Shown piece after piece: positions 53,906 through 63,298 of a DNA stretch of 64,000 bases. Source of the stretch: Streptomyces capitiformicae (GTDB lineage: Bacteria; Actinomycetota; Actinomycetes; Streptomycetales; Streptomycetaceae); contig NZ_CP022161.1 of NCBI RefSeq assembly GCF_002214185.1, positions 1,240,001 to 1,304,000 of the forward strand. Reading direction: 5' to 3'. The position numbers and the translations under genes were made by a program. The notes under the pieces were generated by a model. The model had not been told where the DNA came from. It ran no database searches and worked only from the letters and a program-made list of their open reading frames with translations. Every line of letters begins with the position of its first letter. Position 1 is the stretch's first letter.

Positions 53906-54820
53906 TCACGCCGCCCCGTCCTTCGACGTCGCCACGGGGGCGGTGAGGTCCTCCTCTTCGGGGAGTTCCTCGACGTCGACGCCACGGACCTGAGCCAGCT
54001 CGTGTTTGAGGGCGGCGAGTTCGGTGCCGCCGGCCATGTGGTTGGTGAGTTCTTCGAGGCTGACCTGGTCGCGGGCGGCGGAGAGTTCCATGGTGCCCAG
54101 GCGCAGGACGCTGAAGTGGTCGCCGACCATGTAGGCGTGGTGGGGATTGTGGGTAATGAAGATGACGCCGAGGCCGCGGTCGCGGGCGGCCGCGATGTAC
54201 TTCAGCACCACGCCCGACTGTTTGACGCCGAGGGCGGCGGTCGGCTCGTCCAGGATGAGCACCCGGGCGCCGAAGTAGACCGCGCGGGCGATCGCGACGC
54301 ACTGGCGCTGGCCGCCGGAGAGGGTACCGATGGGCTGGTCGAGGTCGTCCAGGACGATGCCCATGTTCCGGAGTTCCTCGTCCGCGGTCTTCTTCATCCT
54401 CTCGATGTCGAGGCGGCGGATCGGCCAGGGGCCCTTGGTCATCTCCGAGCCCAGGAAGAAGTTCCGCCACACCGGCATCAGCGGGACCACGGCGAGGTCC
54501 TGGTACACCGTGGCGATGCCCTTGTCGAGGGCCTCACGCGGGGTGACGAAACGTACCGGTTCGCCGTCCACGAGGAACTCGCCCTCGGTGTGCTGGTGCA
54601 GACCCGAGATGATCTTGATGAGTGTGGACTTGCCGGCGCCGTTGTCGCCCAGCACGCAGGTCACCTTGCCGGGGTGCACCTGCAGGCTCACCCCGTGCAG
54701 GGCACGGACGTTGCCGTACGACTTGCCCGCACCGCGCAGCTCCACGACCGGCTTGGCCGGCCCGGGCACCGCGTCCTTGACCGCGGACTGCGCGGCGGTG
54801 CTTCCGTTGGTGTCAGTCAT
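53906..54820 (-). CDS. Sugar ABC transporter ATP-binding protein (ribose/fructose type)
   Basis: A 304-aa single ABC module with Walker [14 protein letters not shown] near residue 60, signature LSGGQRQ, Walker [13 protein letters not shown] and an extended C-terminus. RbsA-type proteins usually have two fused modules; this is the single-module FrcA-like form. It starts 6 bp after the permease stop and is the last gene of a binding protein-permease-ATPase operon. Confidence 0.92.
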   Translation of the reverse strand: MTDTNGSTAAQSAVKDAVPGPAKPVVELRGAGKSYGNVRALHGVSLQVHPGKVTCVLGDNGAGKSTLIKIISGLHQHTEGEFLVDGEPVRFVTPREALDKGIATVYQDLAVVPLMPVWRNFFLGSEMTKGPWPIRRLDIERMKKTADEELRNMGIVLDDLDQPIGTLSGGQRQCVAIARAVYFGARVLILDEPTAALGVKQSGVVLKYIAAARDRGLGVIFITHNPHHAYMVGDHFSVLRLGTMELSAARDQVSLEELTNHMAGGTELAALKHELAQVRGVDVEELPEEEDLTAPVATSKDGAA

Positions 54821-54826
54821 GGGTCC

Positions 54827-55900
54827 TCACCTCCGGGTCGCCTGGTGGCGGACCCACAGATTGACGAGGGCGGCGAGCAGCAGCATCGCGCCGAGGAACG
54901 CCTTGAACCAGTCGGGGTTCCAGCCGGCGTACACGATGCCCTGGTTGACCATGCCGAAGATGAAGGCGCCGATGACCGGGCCGATGGCGGAGCCGTAGCC
55001 GCCGGTGAGCAGACAGCCGCCGATCACCGCGGCAATGATGTACAGGAACTCGTTGCCCACGCCCTCGTTGGACTGCACCGTGTTGAACGAGAACAGCAGG
55101 TGCATGCCCACGAACCAGGCGCCCGCGCCGACGCCCATGAACAGGGCGATCTTGGTGAGGTTGACCGGTACGCCCACCGCACGCGCGGAGTCCCTGTTGC
55201 CGCCGACCGCGAAGATCCAGTTGCCGAACCTGGTGCGCAGCAGCAGCCAGGTCGCGATCCCGGCGAAGACCAGCCAGTAGAAGATCGTGACCTTGAAGTC
55301 CACGCCGCCGATGGACACTTCGGAGGCGAAGACGCTCTTGGCCTGGTCGAAGCCGTCCATCTCGGCGATCGAGTCGCTGGCCACGTTGCCGGTGAAGATC
55401 TTCGTCACGGCGAGGTTGGAGCCCTGGAGGATCAGGAACGAGCCCAGGGTCACCAGGAAGCTGGGCAGACCGGTCTTGATCAGCAGCCAGCCGTTGAACG
55501 CGCCGACCGCCAACGACACGACCAGCGCGACGATCACGCCGCTCCACACGTTGAGCGTCAGCTGGAAGCTGAGAATCGCGGCGGTCAGCGCGGAGCTGGT
55601 CACCGCGACACCGGCGGACAGGTCGAACTCGCCGCCGATCATCAACAACGCCACGGGCAGCGCCATGATGCCCATGACCGACGCCTGGTAGAGCACGGTG
55701 GCCAGCGAGCCGGCCTCGCGGAAGGAAGGGGCCACCGCGAAGAAGAAGGCGTACACGCCGATGGCGGCGATCAGCGCGCCGACCTCGGGGCGGGCCAACA
55801 GGCGGCGCCCCAGGGAGCGTTGTGTGGTACGGCCGTCCTTCTGGGTGGCCGGCGGAGCCGGCGGCGAGGAGCTCGCCGCCGGTGCCGTTGCTTGGGTCAT
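54827..55900 (-). CDS. Sugar ABC transporter permease (RbsC/XylH family)
   Basis: A 357-aa protein with a short Pro/Ser-rich N-terminus and about 9-10 membrane spans. It carries the family segments VALLMIGGEFDLSAGVAVT and FAVGGNRDSARAVGVPV. It is the channel subunit for the adjacent ATPase and binding protein, spaced 6-7 bp from each. Confidence 0.92.
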   Translation of the reverse strand: MTQATAPAASSSPPAPPATQKDGRTTQRSLGRRLLARPEVGALIAAIGVYAFFFAVAPSFREAGSLATVLYQASVMGIMALPVALLMIGGEFDLSAGVAVTSSALTAAILSFQLTLNVWSGVIVALVVSLAVGAFNGWLLIKTGLPSFLVTLGSFLILQGSNLAVTKIFTGNVASDSIAEMDGFDQAKSVFASEVSIGGVDFKVTIFYWLVFAGIATWLLLRTRFGNWIFAVGGNRDSARAVGVPVNLTKIALFMGVGAGAWFVGMHLLFSFNTVQSNEGVGNEFLYIIAAVIGGCLLTGGYGSAIGPVIGAFIFGMVNQGIVYAGWNPDWFKAFLGAMLLLAALVNLWVRHQATRR

Positions 55901-55907
55901 GGTCGGA

Positions 55908-56927
55908 TCACCGGGTGCCCTTCGCGGCGAAGGAGGCGATCGTGTCGACGTTGTCCTTGTCGACGAAGGCCGGCCCGGTCAGGACCGGTGCCTCACCGCC
56001 GCCGCTGTAGTTGCCGTTGTTCTTGTAGAGCCACAGCGAGTCCACGGCCAGGTAGCCCTGGAGGTAGGGCTGCTGGTCCACGGCGAACTCGATGGTGCCC
56101 GCCTTGATGGCGTCCGTCAGTTCCTTGTTCAGGTCGAAGGTGGCGACCTTCGCCTTGCTGCCCGCGTCGTCCACCGACTGCACGGCGGTCAGCGCGATCG
56201 GGGCGCCGAGGGTGATGACCTCGTCGATGGAGGTGTCCTGCTTGAGCTTGGCGGTGACGGTGGACTTCACCGACGGCATGTCGGTGCCGTTGACGTAGAG
56301 GTTCTCGGTCTCGCCCTCGAACGTCTTCTTCACACCGGCGCAGCGAGCCTCGAGCGAGACGTTGCCCTGCTCGTGGACGACGCAGACGGCGTGCTTGGCG
56401 CCGGTCTCGTTGAGCTTCTTGCCGAAGGCCTCACCGGAGACCGTCTCGTCCTGCCCGAAGAACGAGAGCAGCCCCTGCTCCTGCCACACGTCCATACCGG
56501 AGTTCAGACCGACGACGGGGATGCCGGCCTTCTCCGCCTTGGCTATGACGCCCTTCATGGCGTCCGGCTTGGCGAGGGTGACGGCGATGCCGTCGACCTT
56601 CTGGTCGATCGCGTTCTGCACGAGGTTGGCCTGGTTGGCCGCGTTCGGGTCGTTGGAGTAGACGAGCTTGACGTTGTCCTTGGCGGCCGCCGTCTCGGCG
56701 CCCTTGCGGACGATGTCCCAGAAGGTGTCGCCCTGCCCGGCGTGGGTCACCATCGCGACCGTCATCTGCGGGGTGTCGGCCTTACCCGCGGAGGCGTTCG
56801 TTCCGCCCTCCTCGGCCTCCTTACCGCCGGATTCGCTGGAGCATCCCGCGATCAGCAGCGCGGATGCCGCGGCCAGCGCGAAGAAGGGGGCCACTCTGCG
56901 CGAGCGGGGGTGAAACGTGCGGTCCAT
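55908..56927 (-). CDS. Sugar-binding lipoprotein (RbsB-like)
   Basis: A 339-aa periplasmic-binding-protein type I fold, lipid-anchored. The signal ends in the lipobox LLIAGCSSE (Cys near residue 29). It shows MTVAMVTHAGQGDTFWDIVRKGAETAA, VDGIAVTLAKPDAMKGVI and VDQQPYLQGYLAVDSL, as in the ribose/inositol group. It heads the operon. The precise sugar cannot be assigned. Confidence 0.92.
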   Translation of the reverse strand: MDRTFHPRSRRVAPFFALAAASALLIAGCSSESGGKEAEEGGTNASAGKADTPQMTVAMVTHAGQGDTFWDIVRKGAETAAAKDNVKLVYSNDPNAANQANLVQNAIDQKVDGIAVTLAKPDAMKGVIAKAEKAGIPVVGLNSGMDVWQEQGLLSFFGQDETVSGEAFGKKLNETGAKHAVCVVHEQGNVSLEARCAGVKKTFEGETENLYVNGTDMPSVKSTVTAKLKQDTSIDEVITLGAPIALTAVQSVDDAGSKAKVATFDLNKELTDAIKAGTIEFAVDQQPYLQGYLAVDSLWLYKNNGNYSGGGEAPVLTGPAFVDKDNVDTIASFAAKGTR

Positions 56928-57086
56928 CTTTCCTGCACCTCACTGTGCGACGGGGGGAAAGGAGCGGGACAGCGTCGGGCGGGGGTGCCCGCGCGGGCCC
57001 GGACGTGAAAGTCCGGATCATTGTGCCGGTAGGCCGACCGCGCCGTTTCGTCGGGCTCTCGCGTCGGGCTCTTCCGTTGGGACGGG

Positions 57087-57116
57087 ATACAAACCGCTGA
57101 CACACCCGCCTGTCAA
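57087..57116 (-). promoter_or_regulatory. Promoter of the ribose-type ABC operon
   Basis: On the minus strand TTGACA (57111-57116) is followed after 18 bp by TTGTAT (57087-57092). The predicted start lies about 150 nt before the binding-protein gene. Confidence 0.6.
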
Positions 57117-57218
57117 TACTTTGTTAAGACATCATTTCACGAGCAGGTCTTTATGTCAGAACAAAGTCTTACCGACCCGAGCGCCCGCGCCCCGGGAGCC
57201 ACATGTAAGGACAATGCA

Positions 57219-57257
57219 ATGACAGGGGTTCCTGTCATCCAGACGGACGGATACCCT
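57219..57257 (+). promoter_or_regulatory. GntR promoter with overlapping palindromic operator
   Basis: ATGACAGG-N4-CCTGTCAT (57219-57238) is a perfect 8-bp-arm palindrome. It overlaps a possible -35 (TTCCTG, 57229-57234); a TACCCT -10 (57252-57257) lies 17 bp on. GTG 57264 starts 7 bases later, so transcription and translation may begin together. Confidence 0.6.
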
Positions 57258-57263
57258 CATAGC

Positions 57264-58028
57264 GTGACCAGTGCGACCACAGGGAGTACGCAGAGCCTCG
57301 GCCTCAGCGTCGACCGGAGCAGCCCGGTGCCGCTGTACTACCAGCTGGCCCGGCAGCTGGAGTCCGCGATCGAGCACGGCGCACTGGGCCCGGGCAGCCT
57401 GCTGGGCAACGAGATCGAGCTCGCGGGCCGCCTCGGCCTGTCCCGGCCGACCGTACGGCAGGCCATCCAGTCGCTGGTCGACAAGGGCCTGCTCGTACGC
57501 CGCCGGGGCGTGGGAACACAGGTGGTCCACAGCCAGGTCAAGCGGCCGCTGGAGCTGAGCAGCCTGTACGACGACCTGGAGGCGGCCGGGCAGCAGCCCA
57601 CGACCCGGGTGCTGCTGAGCGAGGTCCGGACCGCCTCCGACGAGGTCGCCGCCGCCCTGGGTATCGCCGAGGGCACCGAGGTGCACCTGTTCGAGCGGTT
57701 GCGCCTCACCCACGGCCAGCCGGTGGCGTTCCTGTCGAACTACGTCCCGGCGGGACTGCTGGACCTCGACACCGAACGGCTGGAGTCGACGGGCCTGTAC
57801 CGGATGATGCGCAACGCCGGCATCACCCTGCACAGCGCCCACCAGACCGTCGGCGCCCGGAACGCGAACGCCGGCGAGGCCGAGCGGCTCGGCGAGCCCG
57901 AGGGCGCCGCCCTGCTCACCATGCAGCGCACGGCGTACGACGACACCGGCCGCGCGGTCGAGTACGGCAGCCACATCTACCGTGCCTCGCGCTACTCCTT
58001 CGACTTCCAGCTACTCGTCCGCAACTGA
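57264..58028 (+). CDS. GntR-family (HutC subfamily) regulator of the sugar ABC operon
   Basis: A 254-aa protein from GTG 57264; ATG 57219 or 57153 would add non-conserved residues and cover the operator. It has an N-terminal GntR winged helix (PLYYQLARQLESAIEHGALGPGSLL ... RLGLSRPTVRQAIQSLVDKGLLVRRRGVGTQVV) and a UTRA effector domain (VHLFERLRLTHGQPVAFLSNYVP ... YDDTGRAVEYGSHIYRASRYSFDF). It is divergent from the ABC operon and likely represses it until a sugar phosphate is present. Confidence 0.92.
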   Translation: MTSATTGSTQSLGLSVDRSSPVPLYYQLARQLESAIEHGALGPGSLLGNEIELAGRLGLSRPTVRQAIQSLVDKGLLVRRRGVGTQVVHSQVKRPLELSSLYDDLEAAGQQPTTRVLLSEVRTASDEVAAALGIAEGTEVHLFERLRLTHGQPVAFLSNYVPAGLLDLDTERLESTGLYRMMRNAGITLHSAHQTVGARNANAGEAERLGEPEGAALLTMQRTAYDDTGRAVEYGSHIYRASRYSFDFQLLVRN

Positions 58029-58049
58029 CCGTCCCCGCACGGCAGTTGT

Positions 58050-59201
58050 TCAGAGGCTCACCCACGCCCCGGACTCCGCCGAGCGGCTCATCGCGTCCAG
58101 TGCGGTGGCGCTGTGCACGGCGTCGTCCAGGGTGGTGCCGTACGGGGTGCCCTCGGCGATGGAGCGGAGGAAGTGGTACGCCTCGATGACCTTGAGGTCG
58201 TCGTAGCCCATGGCGTTGGCGGAGCCCGGCTGGAAGGCGGCGTACTCGCCGTGGCCGGGGCCGACGAAGAGGGTGCTGACGGCCTGGTCCTGGTAGGCGT
58301 CTCCCCTGCTGACGGCCAGTTCGCCCATGCGGCGGAAGTCCCAGGAGACGGCGCCCTTGGTGCCGTGGACCTCGAAGCCGTAGTTGTTCTGCTCGCCGAC
58401 GGAGACCCGGCAGGCCTCCAGGACGCCGCGGGCGCCGGAGGCGAAGCGGAGCAGGCAGCTGACGTAGTCCTCGTTCTCCACAGGGCCGAGTTCGCCGCCG
58501 CTCGCACGGGTGTGCCCGGCGGTGGCGCCGGTGGGGCGGGCCCGTTCGGGGACGAAGACCGCGGTGTCGGCGGTGAGAGCGGCGATGTCGCCGAGGAGGA
58601 AGCGGGCGAGGTCGACGCCGTGCGAGGCGAGGTCGCCGAGGACCCCGCTGCCGCCGCGCTCGCGCTCGTACCGCCAGGTCAGCGCGGAGTCGGGGTGGGC
58701 GGCGTAGTCGCTGAAGAGGCGGATCCGGACGTGGGTGACGGTGCCGATCTCGCCGGCGGCGATCAGTTCGCGGGCGGCCGCGACGGCGGGCGCGTTGCGG
58801 TAGTTGAAGCCGACGGCGCCCTGGACGCCGGCCTCGGCGACCGCGTCGGCCACGGCGCGGGCGTCGGCGGCGGTGAGGCCGACGGGCTTCTCGATCCAGA
58901 TGTGCTTGCCGGCCTCGGCCATGGCGACACCGATCTCCCGGTGGAGGAAGTTCGGCGCGGTGATGCTCACGGCCTGGACCCGGGGGTCGGCGGCCACCTC
59001 GCGCCAGTCGCGGGCGGTGGCGGCGAATCCGTACCGCTCAGCCGCCTCCTCCGCACGCCCCGGGACCTCTTCGGCGACGGTGATCAGCTCCGGCCGTACG
59101 GTCAGCCGCGGGAAGTGGTGCGGCACGCGGGCGTACGCCTGGGTGTGCACCCGTCCCATCCAGCCGAACCCCACGACGGCGACACCGAGCGCACTCACCA
59201 T
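58050..59201 (-). CDS. Gfo/Idh/MocA-family NAD(P)-dependent oxidoreductase
   Basis: A 383-aa protein (ATG 59201; ATG 59213 is also in frame). The Rossmann motif VVGFGWMGRVH is at the N-terminus. The catalytic-region WIEKPVGL lies near residue 105, followed by NYRNAPAVAAARELI and the GVLGDLASHGVDLARFLLG region. It probably dehydrogenates the sugar or inositol imported by the neighbouring ABC system. It is convergent to the GntR gene. Confidence 0.9.
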   Translation of the reverse strand: MVSALGVAVVGFGWMGRVHTQAYARVPHHFPRLTVRPELITVAEEVPGRAEEAAERYGFAATARDWREVAADPRVQAVSITAPNFLHREIGVAMAEAGKHIWIEKPVGLTAADARAVADAVAEAGVQGAVGFNYRNAPAVAAARELIAAGEIGTVTHVRIRLFSDYAAHPDSALTWRYERERGGSGVLGDLASHGVDLARFLLGDIAALTADTAVFVPERARPTGATAGHTRASGGELGPVENEDYVSCLLRFASGARGVLEACRVSVGEQNNYGFEVHGTKGAVSWDFRRMGELAVSRGDAYQDQAVSTLFVGPGHGEYAAFQPGSANAMGYDDLKVIEAYHFLRSIAEGTPYGTTLDDAVHSATALDAMSRSAESGAWVSL

Positions 59202-59281
59202 GACTGCCTTCACCCTTTTGGACCGGTCCAGAACGTGCGTACGCGGCTCACCTTGCGGGCCGACTTCGCAACTGTCAAAGG

Positions 59282-59554
59282 GGATTCTTCCCTCACGAGA
59301 GCTTCTCCCCCGGCGCGGTCAAGACCATCGGCGCCCTGGAGGCCCTGGCGGCAATCGGCCTGATCCTGCCGGCCGCCGTGGACATCGCCCCGATATTCGT
59401 CCCGCTCGCGGCGACCGGCCTGGTCCTCATCATGATCGGCGCGGTGATCTTCCACGCCCGCCGCAAGGAGAACCAGGCGATCCTCATCAGCGTGGTGCTG
59501 CTGGCACTGGCGGCCGTGGTGGCTTGGGGCCGGTTCGGGCCGTACGCCTTCTAG
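59282..59554 (+). pseudogene. DoxX-family C-terminal remnant
   Basis: The frame reads PGAVKTIGALEALAAIGLIL ... PLAATGLVLIMIGAVIFHARRKE ... GRFGPYAF, the second half of a DoxX-like small membrane protein. No start codon or first helix precedes it. The TAG stop (59552-59554) overlaps the stop of the convergent membrane gene. Confidence 0.8.
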
Positions 59555-60147
59555 GCCGTTCCAGTCGCCCGTACGTCCACGGCGGTGAGCGCCAGGGCCA
59601 GCAGGCCCGGGGCGAGGAAGGCGAGCGGGAGCAGCATCCAGGCGCACAGGGCGGCGGCCGCCAGGGCCAGCAGCACCAGGCCGCTGCCTCCCACGTCCCG
59701 TACCCCGTCCCGCGCCGCCCTCCGTACCGCCTCGGGCCAGTCGGTGGTGGACTCGGGGCGGGCGCAGGCGCGCAGGCCGACCACGGTGGCGCAGATGGTC
59801 ACGGCGGCGGCGAGGAGCGCGAAGGCGGGGCCGCCCGGGAGTCCGGCGCCGACGAGAGCGAGGTCGACCAGGACGAGGGCCAGCGCGGCGAGGGTGACGA
59901 GCCCGGCGGCCAGGTCGCCGACGCGCAGGCGGGGCCTCAGCTCCGCGAAGAACCGCCCGGCTGTGGCCGGACGTCCCTCCCGCGCTCCCCGCAGTACCGC
60001 GCACGCCGTCGACAGGGCCGCGGGCAGGGTCAGCAGCGGCAGGCTCACCACCGCCACGGCGATGCCCACGCTCAGCACGTCAGCGAAGAGCGTCATCCGG
60101 GGCCCGAAGACCTCGCCCGCCTCCCGGCTGGTCCGCACACCGCTCAC
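59551..60147 (-). CDS. YesL/DUF624-like membrane protein
   Basis: A 198-aa protein from GTG 60147, overlapping the permease stop (GTGA). It has about 5 membrane spans, beginning LFADVLSVGIAVAVVSLPLLTLPAAL, which matches the YesL/DUF624 pattern of proteins encoded with carbohydrate ABC systems. It is the last gene of the operon. Function is unknown. Confidence 0.75.
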   Translation of the reverse strand: MSGVRTSREAGEVFGPRMTLFADVLSVGIAVAVVSLPLLTLPAALSTACAVLRGAREGRPATAGRFFAELRPRLRVGDLAAGLVTLAALALVLVDLALVGAGLPGGPAFALLAAAVTICATVVGLRACARPESTTDWPEAVRRAARDGVRDVGGSGLVLLALAAAALCAWMLLPLAFLAPGLLALALTAVDVRATGTA

Positions 60148-61016
60148 CCCTTGATCCCGGAGTTGGCCATGCCCTCCACCAGGAACCGCTGGAAGGCGAG
60201 GAAGAACAGGACGATCGGCAGCAGGGCGATCACCGACATGGCGAACATCGGGCCGAAGGCCGAGGTGCTCGACGCGTCCACGAACGACCTGAGGGCCAGC
60301 GTGAGCGTGAACTTCTCGGGTGAGAAGAGATAGATCAGCTGGGTGAAGAAGTCGTTCCAGGTCCAGATGAAGGTGAAGATCGCGGTCGTGATCAGGGCGG
60401 GTCGCGTCAACGGCAGGATCACCAGCAGGAAACTCCGGAACGGCCCGCAACCGTCGATCCGCGCCGCCTCCTCCAGTTCCCTCGGCAGTCCGCGCATGAA
60501 CTGCACGATGAGGAAGACGAAGAAGGCTTCCGTGGCGAGGAATTTCGGCAGGATCAGCGGCCAGTAGGTGTTCACCATGCCGAGCTGGTTGAAGATGATG
60601 TACTGCGGGATCAGCACCGCGTGATGCGGCAGCATGATCGTCGCGATCATGAAGGCGAAGAGCGGCCCCCGGAAGCGGAACCGCAGACGGGCGAAGGCGT
60701 AGGCCGCGAGGGAGCAGGACAGGACGTTCCCGACGACCGCGCCGCCGGCGATCAGCAGGGAGTTGCCGAGCAGCCGGCCGACCGAGATGTCGTTCACGCC
60801 CTCCAGCGCCGTCTCGTAGTTGGACCATTCCAGTCGGCCGGGCAGCAGGTCGAGGCTCGCGATGACCTCGTCCGCCGGCTTCAGCGAGGTCGCGAGGAGC
60901 CAGGCCAGCGGGTACAGCATGACCAGGAGCGCGGCCAGACAGCCGGCGTGCAGGGCCACACGGCCCCAGGCAACCGGCTTGCGGGCAACGGGAGTTGAGG
61001 TGGTCGTGGTGGTCAT
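60144..61016 (-). CDS. Carbohydrate ABC transporter permease (MalG family)
   Basis: A 290-aa protein with six spans and the inner-membrane-permease EAA loop EEAARIDGCGPFRSFLLVILPL. It ends with a MalG-like GMANSGIKG. Its ATG overlaps the upstream permease stop by four bases. It forms the channel with the MalF-type partner. No ATPase is encoded in this operon; Streptomyces commonly share the MsiK ATPase for such systems. Confidence 0.93.
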   Translation of the reverse strand: MTTTTTSTPVARKPVAWGRVALHAGCLAALLVMLYPLAWLLATSLKPADEVIASLDLLPGRLEWSNYETALEGVNDISVGRLLGNSLLIAGGAVVGNVLSCSLAAYAFARLRFRFRGPLFAFMIATIMLPHHAVLIPQYIIFNQLGMVNTYWPLILPKFLATEAFFVFLIVQFMRGLPRELEEAARIDGCGPFRSFLLVILPLTRPALITTAIFTFIWTWNDFFTQLIYLFSPEKFTLTLALRSFVDASSTSAFGPMFAMSVIALLPIVLFFLAFQRFLVEGMANSGIKG

Positions 61017-61951
61017 CGGTCCCCCTCGGAGGCGTAGAAGACCCAGGAGCGGGACGTGCGGAACAGGACGGCGGTGACCACGCCGATGACGATCAGCAGG
61101 ACCCAGGCCATGGCGGAGGCGTAGCCCATGTGGGAGGCGACGAAGCCCCGGTCGTAGAGGTAGAGCGTGTAGAAGAGGGTGGAGTCGGCGGGGCCGCCCT
61201 TGCCGGCGCTGATCGCGAAGGCGGGGGTGAAGACCTGGAAGGCCTGGATGGTCTGGAGGACCAAGTTGAAGAAGATCACCGGCGACAGCATGGGGACCGT
61301 GATCGACAGGAACTGGCGCCACCTTCCCGCGCCGTCCACCTCGGCCGCCTCGTACAACTCCCCCGGGATCTGCTGGAGTCCGGCGAGGAAGATGACCATC
61401 GGGGCACCGAACTGCCACACGGTCAGCAGGGCCACCGCGAGCAGCGCCCAGCCTGGTTTGAAGACCCAGCCGCCGGTGCCGAAGAGGTTGTCGATCGTGC
61501 CCCCGTCGTTGAAGATCGCCCGCCAGACGAGGGCGATGGACATGGAGGCGCCGAGCAGGGAGGGGGCGTAGAACGCCGAGCGGTAGAAGCCCTTGCCGCG
61601 CTTCATGTTCTTCAGGGCGAGGGCCACGATGAGCGCGAGGGCGAGTTGCAGGGGGACGGCGATGACGACGTACGTCAGGGTCGCCACGACCGAGCGCCAG
61701 TAGCGCGGGTCCTCGGTGAACATCTGCGTGTAGTTGCGCAGGCCCACCCAGTTCGGGGAGTTGAACAGGTCGTAGTCGGTGAAGGAGAGGTAGAGCGAGA
61801 CGGCCATGGGGAGCAGCGTCAGGACGCAGGCCCCGAGCACCCAGGGCGAGAGGAACACCCATGCGGCGCCCTCGCGGCGCCGGCGCGGGGGCCTCGGTAC
61901 GGCGGCGGCTTCCGGGGCGGGTGCGGCCTTCGGCATCTGTGCGGTGGTCAT
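61013..61951 (-). CDS. Carbohydrate ABC transporter permease (MalF family)
   Basis: A 312-aa protein with a Pro/Arg-rich N-terminus, six spans (first: GAAWVFLSPWVLGACVLTLLPMAVSLYLSF), and the EAA loop YEAAEVDGAGRWRQFLSITVPML. Its ATG overlaps the binding-protein stop (ATGA), and its own stop overlaps the MalG-type gene. Confidence 0.93.
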   Translation of the reverse strand: MTTAQMPKAAPAPEAAAVPRPPRRRREGAAWVFLSPWVLGACVLTLLPMAVSLYLSFTDYDLFNSPNWVGLRNYTQMFTEDPRYWRSVVATLTYVVIAVPLQLALALIVALALKNMKRGKGFYRSAFYAPSLLGASMSIALVWRAIFNDGGTIDNLFGTGGWVFKPGWALLAVALLTVWQFGAPMVIFLAGLQQIPGELYEAAEVDGAGRWRQFLSITVPMLSPVIFFNLVLQTIQAFQVFTPAFAISAGKGGPADSTLFYTLYLYDRGFVASHMGYASAMAWVLLIVIGVVTAVLFRTSRSWVFYASEGDR

Positions 61952-63234
61952 GACCTCAGCTCCGCCTTCGCCTCGGTGATGTAGTTCTCGGCGGCCTCGC
62001 GGGGGGACATCCGCTGGTACGACACCTGGTCGTAGTCGCGCATGAAGGTGGTCTGCAGCGCGGTGTCGCCCGACGGGGGTGCCTGGGGCGGGGCGTCGAG
62101 CTTGCCTTCGACCGTGGCCTGGTAGTCGTAGATGGTCTTGTCGAAGTCCTTGAGGTCGGCGGCGATGTCCTCGCGGATCGACTCGTTGACGGGGATGCCC
62201 CGGGTCGCGCCGAGGATCTTCGCGGCGTCCTTGTCGTTGAGCATGAAGTCGACGAGCTTCGCGGACTCCTCGGGATGGCCGGAGTCGGCGGCCACGCCCA
62301 TGAACATGGAGGGCTTGAAGTACTGGCCGGGTGTGCCGTCCTCGCCCGCGGGCATGGGGGCGAGCGAGATCCCGGTGGGGACGAGGGCGAGGTAACCGCT
62401 CGCGGGGGCGTCCCAGTTGACGTCCGAGGCGGCCTTTCCGCGGCCGAGCGGGGTGTTCTCGACACTGCCGTCGAGCTGGGTGGTCTGCTCGGCGGGCGAG
62501 ACGGCACCTTCGCGGCGCAGCTTGTCGGTGAACGTCCACCAGCGGGTCAAGTCGTCGGCGGTGAAGCCGAGTCGGCGGTCCTCGGTGTACAGGGTCCTGC
62601 CCTGGCCGCGCAGCCAGACCTCGAAGGCGTCCTCGCTCTGGCCGGGATCGGTGCCGCCGGGCTCGCCGGTCTTCTCGGCCACCGTCCGCATCGCGTCGGC
62701 CCATTGGCTCCAGGTCCAGCCCACCCGGGGCGGCTCCAGTCCAGCGGCCTTCCACTGCTCGGTGTCGTAGACCATGGTCTCGGTGCCGCGGCCCTGCGGG
62801 ATGGCGTACTGCCTGCCGTCCACCTTGCCGGTGGCGAGCAGTCCCGGCTCCAACTCGCTGGTCCTCAACGCCTGTTGCTGCTTGCTCAGGTCGAGCAGCA
62901 CGCCCCCGGTGGCGTACTGGTCGATCATCCGGTAGTCGAGCTGCATCACGTCGGGGGCGTCGCCGCCGGCGGCCTGTGTGGCGAGCTTCTGCTTGTAGGC
63001 CTCGTAGCCGGTGAAGGAGGTCTGTACGTCGATCCCGGGGTTTCTCTCCTCGAAGAGGTCGACCGCCGCCTGGGTCTTCGCCGCCCGGTCCGGGTTGCCC
63101 CACCAGGTGTAGCGCAGCACGACCTTGCCGCCCGCGCGAGACGACTCGTCCGCGTCCGAGCAGCCCGCGAGCACCGCGCACAGGGCGAGGACCACGGCCG
63201 TCGCACAGGACTTCCTTGTCCTGTTTCCGGGCAT
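61948..63234 (-). CDS. Sugar-binding lipoprotein (MalE/UgpB type)
   Basis: A 428-aa extracellular binding protein from ATG 63234 behind GAGGTG. The lipobox is AVLAGCSDA (Cys near residue 25), then LRYTWWGNPDRAAKTQAAVDLFEERNPGI and DVMQLDYRMIDQYA, typical of family 1 solute-binding proteins. It heads the operon, downstream of a LacI-type palindrome. The substrate is probably an oligosaccharide and is not identified. Confidence 0.93.
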   Translation of the reverse strand: MPGNRTRKSCATAVVLALCAVLAGCSDADESSRAGGKVVLRYTWWGNPDRAAKTQAAVDLFEERNPGIDVQTSFTGYEAYKQKLATQAAGGDAPDVMQLDYRMIDQYATGGVLLDLSKQQQALRTSELEPGLLATGKVDGRQYAIPQGRGTETMVYDTEQWKAAGLEPPRVGWTWSQWADAMRTVAEKTGEPGGTDPGQSEDAFEVWLRGQGRTLYTEDRRLGFTADDLTRWWTFTDKLRREGAVSPAEQTTQLDGSVENTPLGRGKAASDVNWDAPASGYLALVPTGISLAPMPAGEDGTPGQYFKPSMFMGVAADSGHPEESAKLVDFMLNDKDAAKILGATRGIPVNESIREDIAADLKDFDKTIYDYQATVEGKLDAPPQAPPSGDTALQTTFMRDYDQVSYQRMSPREAAENYITEAKAELRS

Positions 63235-63254
63235 GAGTGGGTCACCTCTTTCAC

Positions 63255-63269
63255 TAGAAAGCGCTTCCA
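63255..63269. promoter_or_regulatory. LacI-family-type operator
   Basis: AGAAAGCGCTTCCA is an almost perfect palindrome centred on GCGC, the hallmark of LacI-family sites such as those controlling Streptomyces sugar operons. It lies between the divergent binding-protein gene and the Gfo/Idh gene. No LacI gene is visible. Confidence 0.7.
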
Positions 63270-63298
63270 CCCCCTGCATGACCCTAGGGAAGGTCCGT

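Noticed and set aside
53868..56107. Large plus-strand frames opposite the ribose-type ABC operon
   Set aside because: They are antisense shadows without domains; the minus-strand genes have complete ABC, permease and lipoprotein signatures with tight operon spacing.
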